Made by a program: the position numbers and the translations under genes. From Niastella soli (GTDB taxonomy: Bacteria; Bacteroidota; Bacteroidia; Chitinophagales; Chitinophagaceae): 64,000 nt of DNA. Where the stretch lies: positions 2,757,061 through 2,821,060 of the forward strand of contig NZ_JAGHKO010000001.1 in the NCBI RefSeq assembly GCF_017742245.1, read 5' to 3'. Positions 43,620 to 53,139 of the stretch are shown here, piece by piece. How positions within the stretch are numbered: position 1 is the stretch's first letter; every line of letters starts with the position of its first letter. The notes beneath the pieces were generated by a model. That model was not told where the DNA came from. It made no database searches and saw only the letters and a list, made by a program, of their open reading frames with translations.

Positions 43620-44879
43620 CTAGTACCCATACTTTTCTTTCCACAGGTTCTTGAGGTATTTTCTTAGCTCTTCTTCACGGGCATTTTTACCAGGCGTGTA
43701 AAATGTGCGACCGGTAAGCGGTGGTGGCAAATATTCCTGGGTTGAAAAATTCCCTTCATACTCATGTGAGTATTTATAGCCTTTGCCGTAGTCGAGTTTT
43801 TTCATGAGACCGGTAGGCGCATTGCGAATGTGTAGTGGTACCGGCAGATCGCCGTGTTGGCGAACAGCTACCAGTGCATCGTTGATGGCCACATAAGAGG
43901 CATTGCTTTTGGGCGAAGATGCCAGGTAAATAGCGCATTGCGATAAAATTATCCGGGCCTCAGGATAACCTATTTTGTCAACGGCCTCAAAAGTGGCATT
44001 GGCCATTACTAAAGCGGTAGGATTGGCATTGCCAATATCTTCACTGGCCAGTATAAGCATGCGGCGGGCAATGAATTTTACATCTTCTCCGCCTTCAATC
44101 ATCCGGGCCAACCAGTAAACGGCTCCATTTGGATCGCTGCCACGCATACTTTTAATAAAAGCAGAGATGATATCATAATGCTGTTCCCCGCTTTTATCGT
44201 ACAAGGCAATTCGTTGCTGCGCAATTTCCATTACTGCCTTATCGGTAATAACAGCAGTATCGCCCAGGGTATCTGCAACCAACTCCAGCAGGTTCAATAA
44301 TTTTCGGGCATCACCACCGGAAATGGTAATGAGGGCGGTTGTTTCCTGAAGCTCGATGTGCTTTTTTTGCAGTTGTACATCTTTTACTATGGCCTGCTGC
44401 AATAATTTCACCAGACTTTCTTCCTGCAATGGTTTAAGCACATATACCTGACAGCGGCTGAGCAAGGCGCTGTTCACTTCAAACGAAGGATTTTCAGTGG
44501 TTGCGCCAATGAGGGTAACAATCCCTTTTTCCACGGCGCCCAGCAGCGCATCCTGTTGTCCTTTATTAAAACGGTGTATTTCGTCGATAAATAAGATGGC
44601 CCGTTCTTTTTCTTTTGCTTCAGCAATTACTTCGCGCACTTCTTTTACCCCCGCGCTAATAGCGCTGAGGATATAAAAAGGTACCTGTAAGGTGTGGGCA
44701 ATGATGTTGGCAATGGTAGTTTTGCCTGTGCCAGGCGGTCCCCATAAGATCATGGAGGGCACTTTGCCCTGGTCAATTGCTGTACGCAAAATGCTTCCTT
44801 TACCGGTAAGGTGTTCCTGTCCTGCCAGCTTATCCAACGTATTCGGGCGTAACCGTTCTGCTAATGGTGTTGCTTCCAT
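43620..44879 (-). CDS. rarA: Replication-associated recombination protein A
   Basis: RarA/MgsA (419 residues) is an AAA+ ATPase of the clamp-loader-like group acting at stalled replication forks. Walker A is [14 protein letters not shown], Walker [18 protein letters not shown], sensor [21 protein letters not shown], and [13 protein letters not shown] lies in the lid. The C-terminal domain has [22 protein letters not shown] and [17 protein letters not shown]. The length is normal. Confidence 0.95.
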   Translation of the reverse strand: MEATPLAERLRPNTLDKLAGQEHLTGKGSILRTAIDQGKVPSMILWGPPGTGKTTIANIIAHTLQVPFYILSAISAGVKEVREVIAEAKEKERAILFIDEIHRFNKGQQDALLGAVEKGIVTLIGATTENPSFEVNSALLSRCQVYVLKPLQEESLVKLLQQAIVKDVQLQKKHIELQETTALITISGGDARKLLNLLELVADTLGDTAVITDKAVMEIAQQRIALYDKSGEQHYDIISAFIKSMRGSDPNGAVYWLARMIEGGEDVKFIARRMLILASEDIGNANPTALVMANATFEAVDKIGYPEARIILSQCAIYLASSPKSNASYVAINDALVAVRQHGDLPVPLHIRNAPTGLMKKLDYGKGYKYSHEYEGNFSTQEYLPPPLTGRTFYTPGKNAREEELRKYLKNLWKEKYGY

Positions 44880-44938
44880 AGTTATGGGAAGAAGAATAGC
44901 CCCTCAAGTTAGGAAAATTTTGCCTGATGGATGACGGA

Positions 44939-45775
44939 TCAGGGAACATTCGCCTGTAGAAAAGCAACGATCCGGGTATAGGAGTCGAGCATTTTCGCTG
45001 GAGTAAAGCCATGTTGTTCGCCCGGATAAATGACCAGTTGATTGTTTACGCCGAAGGCAACAAGCTTATCCTTTAACATATTGGCCTGAGCAACCGGTAC
45101 CAGCGGATCTGCATCCCCTTGCAACAGCAGCGTAGGGGGTGATTTTCCGGATACATAATTTATGGGGCTGCTGGTAGCATAGATGGCTGCATTTTGTAAA
45201 GGAGTGGCACCAATGATGCCGGCCAGCATGGAGGCTACCAATGGATTGCCAGGATGATTGTACAAATAAGCCAGGTCAGTAGGGCCAAAGTAGGAAATGA
45301 TGGCCCTGGGAGTGATAAGATCTGCATGTTTGTATCCCTGTAACAAGGCCAGGTGTGCGCCTGCGCTGGCGCCTAATAAAACTATTTTTTTAGAGAATTT
45401 GTATTCGATCTGTTTATTCAATAAAAATGCTACTGCGGCACTGATGTCCTCTTCCTGAGCGGGGAATGTATTTTGTCCGTTGTTCGATAACCGATAGTTC
45501 ACGTTGGCCAGCGCATAACCAGGCAACAGCTTTTTTATATCGTCGATGATAAAATCTGATTTGTCGCCTTCAATCCAGGCGCCCCCGTGTATCAGTATTA
45601 ATAATTTTGTATTGACGGTATCGCGGTTGGCGGGCAGATAAACATCCATTTTTTGCTTTGCATCATTACCGTACGAAACATCAATGGCTGTTTTTTCTGC
45701 GTTGCTATTGTCGTTGTTTTCTTTTTTACAGGCAATAACCAGGAAGATCAGGCTTAGGAAAAGGAGTCGTCGCAT
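44939..45775 (-). CDS. Alpha/beta-hydrolase lipoprotein
   Basis: I chose the ATG at 45775 (278 residues): it places a lipobox FLVIACK (Cys16) after a short signal. It also leaves a 16-nt gap to the upstream gene, whereas the longer frame would overlap it. The fold is of the esterase/lipase group: oxyanion motif LIHGGAWIEGD, nucleophile in LLGASAGAHLALL, Asp in LLQGDADPLVP and His in GEQHGF. It is probably an outer- or inner-membrane-anchored esterase or peptidase-like hydrolase. The substrate is unknown. Confidence 0.88.
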   Translation of the reverse strand: MRRLLFLSLIFLVIACKKENNDNSNAEKTAIDVSYGNDAKQKMDVYLPANRDTVNTKLLILIHGGAWIEGDKSDFIIDDIKKLLPGYALANVNYRLSNNGQNTFPAQEEDISAAVAFLLNKQIEYKFSKKIVLLGASAGAHLALLQGYKHADLITPRAIISYFGPTDLAYLYNHPGNPLVASMLAGIIGATPLQNAAIYATSSPINYVSGKSPPTLLLQGDADPLVPVAQANMLKDKLVAFGVNNQLVIYPGEQHGFTPAKMLDSYTRIVAFLQANVP

Positions 45776-45791
45776 AATTAAATATAACGAA

Positions 45792-46304
45792 TTATGGCTT
45801 TTGGTCAAACTCGTTATACCAGGTATTGACGGTGTTTTCGTAGATAAGCCGCCGTAACTTATACATACCGGTCAAAAAGACAAAATGTATGATGAAAATA
45901 AACCATGAGATCGAGAACAGGGCGGTGCCATATAGCCAGGCAGCTTTGCTTGCATTAAAAGTGCCCATATCAAATACAAATTGTATCATCCACCAGTTGT
46001 TTACGATCTGGGCAAACAGAAAGGCGATCAATATAAAGTTAATGAGGAATAAGATATTGAACCAACGCTTTTGTTTGGGTGAAAGCGGCACATCGGGATA
46101 ATTGTAGTTCAGCATGGAGAGGCCATGGTAAACAAAAATGAACACCAGGGCATATGCGATGATATTAATAATACCAACCAGTGCATTGGCCTGGGAAAAT
46201 AGCACGCGCAATGACAACATTGCTTTAAAGGCTACCAGTATTAATTGTACGATGCAAATGGTACGAAATGCTTTCCAGAGCGTAGTGAGTCCTTTCATCC
46301 CCAT
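45792..46304 (-). CDS. Conserved-looking membrane protein, four TM segments
   Basis: I do not recognise a family. The 170 residues have about four hydrophobic segments (around 14-34, 42-62, 82-102 and 127-147) with basic loops such as SPKQKRW and YKLRRLIYENTVN. It starts ATG with a second ATG two codons on. It sits between aspS and the hydrolase gene on the same strand and is probably cotranscribed with the hydrolase, given the 16-nt gap. Confidence 0.7.
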   Translation of the reverse strand: MGMKGLTTLWKAFRTICIVQLILVAFKAMLSLRVLFSQANALVGIINIIAYALVFIFVYHGLSMLNYNYPDVPLSPKQKRWFNILFLINFILIAFLFAQIVNNWWMIQFVFDMGTFNASKAAWLYGTALFSISWFIFIIHFVFLTGMYKLRRLIYENTVNTWYNEFDQKP

Positions 46305-46312
46305 AAATTTTT

Positions 46313-46340
46313 AAGGCCCCCCGTTTATGCGGGAGGCCTT
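46313..46340 (-). terminator. Hairpin after aspS, weak terminator
   Basis: AAGGCCCCCCG pairs with CGGGAGGCCTT (46313-46323 with 46330-46340), including one G-U pair. The T-run is poor on either strand, so termination is uncertain. Confidence 0.45.
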
Positions 46341-46359
46341 AAAATACTTCAAAAAAAGG

Positions 46360-48186
46360 TTATTGCAAATTCAACTTTATTTGTAATTCATCGAATTGTT
46401 TTTGATCGATGGCGCTAGGGGCATCGAGCATAACGTCGCGGCCACTGTTGTTTTTGGGGAAGGCAATAAAATCGCGAATGCTTTCGCTGCCGCCCATAAT
46501 AGCGCACAACCGGTCGAACCCAAAAGCAATACCACCATGTGGGGGCGCGCCATATTCAAAAGCGCCGAGCAGGAAGCCAAATTTGTGCATGGCTTCTTCC
46601 TGGCTCATTCCTAATGCAGCGAACATTTTTTCCTGCAGGTCGCGCTGGAAGATCCGGATGGAACCACCACCAATTTCGTTACCATTCAACACCATGTCAT
46701 ATGCATTGGCTTTGATGTTAGCGTATGGGTGTTTCAGGTATTCAGCCGCATTTTCAATAACAGGGCTGTTTTTGATCATTAAGTCAATTTGATCAGGTTT
46801 GGGTGACGTGAACGGGTGGTGACGCGCTACCCAGCGATTTTCGTCTTCTGCGTATTCAAACAGCGGGAAGTCGAGTACCCACAGTAATTTAAATTCATCT
46901 TTTTTGCGCATGCCCAGGCGTTCACCCATTTCGAGGCGCAGTTCGCTGATGGCTTTGCGGGTCCTTTCTTCCGCTCCTGCCAGGATGAGCACGAGGTCGC
47001 CGGCTTTGGCGCCTGCTGCATTGGCAATAGCCTTCAGTTTATCTTCTGTAAAAAATTTATCAACACTGCTTTTATAGGTGCCGTCGGCATTACATTTAAT
47101 GAATACCAGACCCTGCATACCAATTTGCGGGCGTTTAACCCATTCGGTAAGCTCATCTGTTTGTTTGCGGGTGTATTCGGCGCAGCCAGGTACAGCTATG
47201 GCCACTACGGTTTCTGCGTCATTGAACACTTTAAAATCGGCACCGGCAATTAATTCACCTGCGGCTGGCAGTTTGCCATCTTTGTTGAAGGCTGATTTTA
47301 TATTGAGCAACTGCATGCCGAAACGAATGTCGGGTTTGTCGTTTCCATATTGCCACATGGCATTTTCCCAGGTCATGCGCTGCACTTTTTCGGTGATTTC
47401 AAGACCTTTTACTGCTTTGAAGATGTGTTTGATCATGCCTTCGAACATGTTCAGGATATCTTCCTGCTCTACAAAGCTCATTTCACAGTCAATCTGGGTG
47501 AACTCTGGCTGACGGTCAGCGCGCAGGTCCTCATCGCGGAAACATTTTACAACCTGGTAATACCGGTCGTAGCCACTCACCATCAACAATTGTTTAAAAG
47601 TTTGTGGTGATTGCGGTAAAGCATAAAACTGACCAGGGTTCATGCGGGAAGGAACCACAAAGTCGCGGGCTCCTTCGGGGGTTGATTTAATAAGAAAGGG
47701 GGTTTCGATATCCATGAAATGGTTATCATGGAGGTAATTGCGGGCGGCCCGGTTAACGGAATACCGTAATTCCAGGTTCTTTTTTACCAGGTTCCGGCGC
47801 AGGTCGAGATAACGGAATTTCATGCGCAGGTCATCGCCGCCATCGGTATCATCCTGAATGGTGAAGGGCGGCGTGGCTGATTTATTAAGAATGGTAAAAG
47901 AAGTTATTTTGATCTCAATATCGCCGGTAGGAATGTTGGGGTTCTTATTGCTGCGTTCATTTACCACACCTATGGCCTGTATTACAAATTCGCGACCCAA
48001 GGGCTGCTGATCGAGCTGACTGTTCAATTCTTCACCCAGTAACAGCTGGGTAATGCCATAACGGTCTCTCAGGTCGATAAACGTGATACTACCAAACTTT
48101 CTAATGGTTTGCACCCAGCCGGCAAGCGTTACCTGTTGCCCCTGATGTGTCATCCGTAATTCTCCACAGGTATGAGTTCTATACAT
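46360..48186 (-). CDS. aspS: Aspartyl-tRNA synthetase
   Basis: AspS (608 residues) is a class IIb synthetase. It has an N-terminal OB-fold for the anticodon ([23 protein letters not shown]), motif 2 [19 protein letters not shown], the bacterial GAD insertion in the middle, and motif 3 [15 protein letters not shown]. The [17 protein letters not shown] segment precedes motif 2. The length fits the bacterial type. Sequence alone does not show whether it discriminates tRNA-Asp from tRNA-Asn. Confidence 0.96.
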   Translation of the reverse strand: MYRTHTCGELRMTHQGQQVTLAGWVQTIRKFGSITFIDLRDRYGITQLLLGEELNSQLDQQPLGREFVIQAIGVVNERSNKNPNIPTGDIEIKITSFTILNKSATPPFTIQDDTDGGDDLRMKFRYLDLRRNLVKKNLELRYSVNRAARNYLHDNHFMDIETPFLIKSTPEGARDFVVPSRMNPGQFYALPQSPQTFKQLLMVSGYDRYYQVVKCFRDEDLRADRQPEFTQIDCEMSFVEQEDILNMFEGMIKHIFKAVKGLEITEKVQRMTWENAMWQYGNDKPDIRFGMQLLNIKSAFNKDGKLPAAGELIAGADFKVFNDAETVVAIAVPGCAEYTRKQTDELTEWVKRPQIGMQGLVFIKCNADGTYKSSVDKFFTEDKLKAIANAAGAKAGDLVLILAGAEERTRKAISELRLEMGERLGMRKKDEFKLLWVLDFPLFEYAEDENRWVARHHPFTSPKPDQIDLMIKNSPVIENAAEYLKHPYANIKANAYDMVLNGNEIGGGSIRIFQRDLQEKMFAALGMSQEEAMHKFGFLLGAFEYGAPPHGGIAFGFDRLCAIMGGSESIRDFIAFPKNNSGRDVMLDAPSAIDQKQFDELQIKLNLQ

Positions 48187-48457
48187 TCCTATAATATTTA
48201 AATAATCTGATAAGCTTAGTTATACCCCCGCGATTTGGGGCGGGTGGCAAAGGTAATTCAAAACGACTGCTTTCCTGCTTCCCAAAAGGGGGAAATCAAT
48301 TTCGTAACGGTTGATTTTCAAATTCAGGCAAAATATAGATAAAAAACGTAATTTCTCTTATGAACTTTAACAGAAGGTCATTTTAATACCTGTCAGCCTA
48401 CTACCCAATGTTGGGTATTTTTTACTATTTTTCTGCCGGAATTACCAATATCAAGTA

Positions 48458-49285
48458 ATGACATCCGGAATTATTTTTTTGCTGATTGTAGTGATTATAG
48501 GCGGCTCTTCTTTTGCCCATTATCTGCGTAACTGGTACCTGGCCCAAAAAGTAAAAGAACAGTACGATAACAAACACAATGCGTATGATGCAATCTTGCA
48601 GCAATACATTCCCTATTACCGGAATTTAGATGCGGCCCTGCGGGACCGCTTTTTGAAAAGGACCCTTATTTTCAGGGCTACCAAACATTTTGAGTTTGTT
48701 GAAATGGAGGAAGAGGACCATATGTCGCTCCTCATCAGTGCTGCCGCCGTGCAGCTTACTTTTGGTTTACAGCATTTTCTTATGGACCACTTTCACAAGA
48801 TCTATATCATGAAACGGGATTATCACTATGGTTTGTTCAATGTGCCTTTCCAGGGCCATGTGAGCGAGGATGGTATTTACCTGTCGTGGAATAATTTTTT
48901 GAACTCATATGCGAACTATTCCGATGGTGATAATGTTGGATTACATGAAATGGCGCATGCACTGGCCTATGTAAATTTTCCTGAACATGAACATGCGGGG
49001 GAAGATGAAGGGTTTCAGTACCGATGGTTTAAAGCATTCACTAACACCGGCCGGGAAGTGTTCAACCGCATGCAGGCAGGGGAAATGAACCTGCTGGGAA
49101 GTTACGCTGCCACCAATTACCAGGAATTCTGGGCGGTTTGTGTGGAAAATTTTTTCGAACGACCTTCCTCATTTAAAATACAACTGCCTGAATTATACGA
49201 TGCTATATGCAAATTGCTGAACCAGGACCTATTAAAACAGGGAATTTTTCTGGAACCGGTTAACGATAATTACAGCGAGTACTAA
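48458..49285 (+). CDS. MtfA-like zinc metallopeptidase (M90), paralogue 1
   Basis: This 275-residue protein has an N-terminal membrane anchor (about residues 3-22), then the M90 domain with the zinc motif HEMAH at residues 163-167 (GLHEMAHALAYVNF) and a downstream Glu-rich FWAVCVENFFE supplying the third ligand. E. coli MtfA is a peptidase that titrates the repressor Mlc; no Mlc homologue is seen here. A second copy follows at 49501. Both lie just upstream of the polyamine cluster. Confidence 0.85.
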   Translation: MTSGIIFLLIVVIIGGSSFAHYLRNWYLAQKVKEQYDNKHNAYDAILQQYIPYYRNLDAALRDRFLKRTLIFRATKHFEFVEMEEEDHMSLLISAAAVQLTFGLQHFLMDHFHKIYIMKRDYHYGLFNVPFQGHVSEDGIYLSWNNFLNSYANYSDGDNVGLHEMAHALAYVNFPEHEHAGEDEGFQYRWFKAFTNTGREVFNRMQAGEMNLLGSYAATNYQEFWAVCVENFFERPSSFKIQLPELYDAICKLLNQDLLKQGIFLEPVNDNYSEY

Positions 49286-49500
49286 TAGAACAATAATTTT
49301 ACAGGCAGGCTCTTTCTTTTTTAAAATTTTCTTTATACATTGTAGCCTGATAGAACTCTCGAACGATCATACCCCTTTATTGTAATTGCCATATCTCCCC
49401 AAGGATCCCTGAAAGCCGTACTCTGATCCATCTTCTCTATTTGAAAACCACTGTTCGTTGATCTGATCCCGTCAAGTCAATTACGAAAAATAGAGCCCTT

Positions 49501-50301
49501 ATGGAGATTTTGATCATTTTTCTGGTGGTCTTCGGCATCATTGTATTGCAAAGCCCCGTAATAAAATGGTACAATTACCTGTACGAAAAGAGACAGTATA
49601 AGTTGTTTCTGGCACAGGAAACCTTTTATCATGCCATTGTTGCCCAACACCTGAAATATTACAACCGACTAAGCGTAGATGACCAGCACAAATTCCTCTT
49701 CAGAGCTTACCTGTTCAAAAAAGCAAAAAAATTCCATTATATAGAAGTGGAAGAACGTGCTGAAATGCCCATTCTCATTAGTGCCGTGGCTGTTCAATTA
49801 ACATTCAAACTGGACAAGTACCTGTTTAATTTTTTCAGGGACATCTATGTACTGAAAGACGATTATCATTACGGTTTTTATTCGCGCCCATTTGAAGGAC
49901 ATGTTGATCACAGCGGTATTTATTTGTCGTGGGACAAATTTATTAAAGGCGTTAAGGGACTTACGCCAAGCTGGAATATGGGTTTACATGAAATGGGGCA
50001 TGCGTTGGCCTATGTAAATTTCATTTCCCAAACGGAGGAAGACAAGCATTTTAAAAAGGAGTTCAAGAATTTTTCTAAAGTGGCCCGCCCTATTTTCGAG
50101 AGCATGCAACACGGCGCCCGGAATTTATTGGGCGATTATGCAGGTACCAATTACCACGAATTCTGGGCCGTGAGTGTGGAGGTTTTTTTTGAAAATCCTG
50201 TTCGTATGCGGCATGATATGCCGGAGTTATACGCAGCGATGAGCTCCTTATTACGCCAGGACCCGATTGATATGCTAAACTTCAATAAAATGGCTGCCTA
50301 A
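49501..50301 (+). CDS. MtfA-like zinc metallopeptidase (M90), paralogue 2
   Basis: This 266-residue tandem paralogue of the preceding gene has the same layout: an N-terminal hydrophobic anchor, HEMGH again at residues 163-167 in MGLHEMGHALAYVNF, and EFWAVSVEVFFENP near the C-terminus. Both copies share YHYGF/YHYGLF and GIYLSWD/GIYLSWN segments. The 215-nt gap between them has no gene. A strong terminator follows, so it is probably not in the downstream operon. Confidence 0.85.
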   Translation: MEILIIFLVVFGIIVLQSPVIKWYNYLYEKRQYKLFLAQETFYHAIVAQHLKYYNRLSVDDQHKFLFRAYLFKKAKKFHYIEVEERAEMPILISAVAVQLTFKLDKYLFNFFRDIYVLKDDYHYGFYSRPFEGHVDHSGIYLSWDKFIKGVKGLTPSWNMGLHEMGHALAYVNFISQTEEDKHFKKEFKNFSKVARPIFESMQHGARNLLGDYAGTNYHEFWAVSVEVFFENPVRMRHDMPELYAAMSSLLRQDPIDMLNFNKMAA

Positions 50302-50347
50302 CGCACTATTCTACCTCTTTTAGCCTACGATGAGTATTTAGTGTTTT

Positions 50348-50387
50348 ATGCCGGATGCAGTGTGATTGCTGCGTTCGGCATTTTTTT
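50348..50387 (+). terminator. Terminator after MtfA-like paralogue 2
   Basis: A 13-bp stem (50348-50360 with 50369-50381, two G-U pairs) ends in seven T. It separates the peptidase genes from the speD operon. Confidence 0.85.
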
Positions 50388-50464
50388 GTTTACCGTTGCC
50401 GGTAACATTTTGGTTTTGCGGGCTACTAAATTATATATAGTTTTAACCACCGGAACTATCCGCT

Positions 50465-50818
50465 ATGAATTACCAACCTGGTTTACACATTATTGCTGAA
50501 TTTTCATCCCCAAAAAAGGAATTGCTTGAAAGGTCTTCGTACATACAACAGCTATTACATAGCCAGATAAATAAATATGGATTGAATAAGCTGGGCGAAG
50601 TTTTCCATGATTTTGACCCGGCTGGGTATACCGCAGTGATCTGTCTCAGTGAATCGCATATTTCATTGCACAGCTGGCCTGAATACGACCGCATTAATAT
50701 GGATATCTATTTATCCAACTACCAACAAAATAACGACCAGACAGGTCAACAGATATATGAAGAATTAATCAGATTCTTTGATGCTGAAGTTATTGCCTGT
50801 CAACAAATAAAACGTTGA
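50465..50818 (+). CDS. SpeD-like pyruvoyl decarboxylase, catalytic Cys replaced
   Basis: This 117-residue homologue of S-adenosylmethionine decarboxylase proenzyme keeps the self-cleavage site Glu63-Ser64 in LSESHISLHSWPEYD, so a pyruvoyl group could form, and keeps the conserved His after it. In classical SpeD the proton-donor Cys follows in an FTCG motif; here the same place reads DIYLSNY, with Ser84. SpeD homologues that decarboxylate ornithine or arginine instead are reported, so the substrate is uncertain. It heads the operon and lies 9 nt before the DUF4178 gene. Confidence 0.85.
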   Translation: MNYQPGLHIIAEFSSPKKELLERSSYIQQLLHSQINKYGLNKLGEVFHDFDPAGYTAVICLSESHISLHSWPEYDRINMDIYLSNYQQNNDQTGQQIYEELIRFFDAEVIACQQIKR

Positions 50819-50827
50819 TACCCAACC

Positions 50828-52708
50828 ATGAGTATAACCGGCATATTTACCTGTCCTGAGTGTCAGCGAGCAATAAACGCCAAAAATGCCCCAACCAATG
50901 TAATTGTATGTTCGCATTGTTTTGCTCCGCTTAAAAAAGCAGCTGGTGCTTTAAATGAACGGATCAATTTACTGATAACCAACGATACCAGTTCTCCCAT
51001 TCAGATCGGTACCCGGGGTGTATGGAAAAGAAAGTCCTTTGAGATCATTGGCCGGGTACAATGTTTTTATGAAGATGCCCTTTTCAATAACTGGACAATG
51101 TTACTAGACGATGGCGATATTATGATGCTGGTGGAAGGCTATGGCCAGTTTGCGGTGTATGAAAAGATAGCGCTGGAAATAGCTGTTTCTTTTGCCATGG
51201 TTGCACGTATGGAATACGGATCAGACTCCATTGAACTAAATAATAACAAAAAATACTTACTCGAGCGGGAAGGTTTCTGCAAAATAATAAAAATAGAGGG
51301 CGAGGCCTGGTTGTTTGATGAAGATGGGGTGTTCAACAGCCTGGAACTGGCTAATGAAGATGGTGACCGGATTGCATTGATCGGTAGCAAAAAGAATACT
51401 GATTATAGTAGCTTCCGTATACACTACCAGTCCTTCGCTGATTTCAGGTTCCAACAACTGCGTAACCAGTCAATAGATACGGTAACCAAAGAAATTGCCT
51501 GTAAAAAATGTAGCGCAACCAACAGGCTGTATAGCTGGCCGTTTACCCGGTCATATTCCTGCGATGCCTGTGGCGCCTGTTATGAAATTAAAAACGGGGA
51601 CAGCGATTTATTACGTGTTACGATGAAGTCAGACCGGCAACCCGTAATTCCTTTGCAGTCAACCGGCACCATCAGGGGAGTTGAATACCGCCTGGTTGGT
51701 TTTGCCGAAAAAGAGGATGAAGAAGGCTATAGTTGGCGGGAGTATACGTTGTTCAGCCCGGTGCAGGGATATGCCTTTTTATCGGAATTCAACGGGCACT
51801 GGATCTTTTTAAAAGAAACAGCGGATGCGCCAGTTCTTTTCAAAGCCAAAGACATTGATTTTTATTTTTCCGGAAAAATATTCAGACCCTATAACAGATA
51901 CCGGTATTCATTGGTATACGCGCAGGGCGAATTCCCTGAAAAGATATTTGATAATGACCAAACCCACTGCGTAGAATATATTTATCCACCAGAAATATGG
52001 GTGCGGGAAATGCACAGTGAGGGTATTTCCTGGTATCACGGCACACACCTTTCAGGAAAGGAATTACGCACAGCGTTTCCGGGTATTTCGTTACCCTATA
52101 CTATTGGTGTAGGTGCGGTGCAGTCTGCCGGCAATGTGGGTTCCACTGTCTTAAAAAGAAGCATGCTGGGCATCCTTGCGCTTTTTTTATTACTGTTCTT
52201 TATTACCATGGCGTTTAACCGCAATCAAGTAGTGTATGATAATTTCATTACGTTACCTGATAGCACCAACCTCCCCATGTTGGTTACGCAAAAATTCAAA
52301 CTGGATAAATGGCGGTCGAACCTGGAGTTTGATATCTCAGCTCCTGTAAGAAATAACTGGTTCGAGGTGGGTATTACACTCGTAAACGCTGATAACGGAA
52401 CCGAATATTCCATAGAGAAAGGCGTGGAAAAATATAGTGGCTATGAAGATGGCGAATCCTGGAGCGAAGGCAGTGATCAGGATGATGCCATTCTTCACTC
52501 GATACCGGCTGGTAATTATTTTTTGGAGATACAACCGGCAAGGGGTGATGCAACAGTAGACTCATTCTCCCTGCGGGTAACTTATGATGTACCCATGTGG
52601 CGCAACTTCTTTATGTTCGTCATTTTCGCTTTGCTGCCAGTGGTCGGTATATTTTTCAGAGGTGCTTATTTGGAAAGTGTGCGTTGGCAAAACAGTCCAT
52701 TTACATAA
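50828..52708 (+). CDS. DUF4178 zinc-ribbon membrane protein
   Basis: This 626-residue protein has an N-terminal zinc ribbon (Cys9, 12, 28, 31), a DUF4178-type domain (around IQIGTRGVWKRKSFEIIGRV), a second ribbon (Cys225, 228, 245, 248), a second DUF4178-type domain (about residues 270-400, with GVEYRLVGFAEKEDE) and two hydrophobic segments near 446-463 and 593-610. Between those lies a likely extracytoplasmic beta-rich domain. DUF4178 with DUF350 and polyamine genes is a known association. The molecular function is unknown. Confidence 0.8.
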   Translation: MSITGIFTCPECQRAINAKNAPTNVIVCSHCFAPLKKAAGALNERINLLITNDTSSPIQIGTRGVWKRKSFEIIGRVQCFYEDALFNNWTMLLDDGDIMMLVEGYGQFAVYEKIALEIAVSFAMVARMEYGSDSIELNNNKKYLLEREGFCKIIKIEGEAWLFDEDGVFNSLELANEDGDRIALIGSKKNTDYSSFRIHYQSFADFRFQQLRNQSIDTVTKEIACKKCSATNRLYSWPFTRSYSCDACGACYEIKNGDSDLLRVTMKSDRQPVIPLQSTGTIRGVEYRLVGFAEKEDEEGYSWREYTLFSPVQGYAFLSEFNGHWIFLKETADAPVLFKAKDIDFYFSGKIFRPYNRYRYSLVYAQGEFPEKIFDNDQTHCVEYIYPPEIWVREMHSEGISWYHGTHLSGKELRTAFPGISLPYTIGVGAVQSAGNVGSTVLKRSMLGILALFLLLFFITMAFNRNQVVYDNFITLPDSTNLPMLVTQKFKLDKWRSNLEFDISAPVRNNWFEVGITLVNADNGTEYSIEKGVEKYSGYEDGESWSEGSDQDDAILHSIPAGNYFLEIQPARGDATVDSFSLRVTYDVPMWRNFFMFVIFALLPVVGIFFRGAYLESVRWQNSPFT

Positions 52709-52720
52709 TAAATAACAACA

Positions 52721-52876
52721 ATGATAGAAGAATACAAAAAAATGAAATGGTTCTTTATCTGGGTGCTGTTGTTGGCGGGGGGCATGGTGTTTTCCAATAT
52801 GTCGGGCTATCGGGTATTTTCATCCGGTGGTCAGCAACAATGGAAGGCCGGTGGGCCTGGCCTTTATCATAAATAA
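52721..52876 (+). CDS. Small single-span membrane protein (51 aa)
   Basis: This ATG-TAA frame of 51 codons starts 12 nt after the DUF4178 gene and ends 32 nt before DUF350. One hydrophobic segment (WFFIWVLLLAGGMVF, residues 10-24) lies between a basic/acidic N-terminus (MIEEYKKMK) and a Gly-rich tail (GQQQWKAGGPGLYHK). No known family. Tight spacing within the operon and normal codon use support it. Confidence 0.75.
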   Translation: MIEEYKKMKWFFIWVLLLAGGMVFSNMSGYRVFSSGGQQQWKAGGPGLYHK

Positions 52877-52908
52877 AATGCTTTCTTTTAATACCAAAAC
52901 CAATTGCA

Positions 52909-53124
52909 ATGCAACTTTTAGTGGTAAATCCAATTATCAATTCCGCCCTGTACAGCTTCTTAGGGATCGCCATATTGGTGATCGCGTTTGTTATTGTTGA
53001 AGTAATAACTCCTAAACATAACCTATGGAAGGAAGTAGTTGAAAAACAAAATATGGCATTGGCTATTGTGGCCGGTTTCTTTATGTTGTCTATTGCTATC
53101 ATTATTGCTTCTGCGATCCATTAA
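52909..53124 (+). CDS. DUF350 membrane protein
   Basis: This 71-residue protein has two membrane segments (about 12-30 and 48-68) with EVITPKHNLWKEV in the loop, a single DUF350 repeat; many relatives carry two. In E. coli the DUF350 protein YjfL is encoded next to the glutathionylspermidine synthetase-like YjfC, so the polyamine link recurs. It begins 15 nt before the SpeE-like gene. The function is unknown. Confidence 0.85.
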   Translation: MQLLVVNPIINSALYSFLGIAILVIAFVIVEVITPKHNLWKEVVEKQNMALAIVAGFFMLSIAIIIASAIH

Positions 53125-53139
53125 TCCAGCTTCATTATT

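Noticed and set aside
52597-52872. 91-codon frame overlapping the end of the DUF4178 gene
   Set aside because: It is a shadow in another frame of the DUF4178 gene and the 51-residue membrane protein; the latter has far better spacing and a TM segment.
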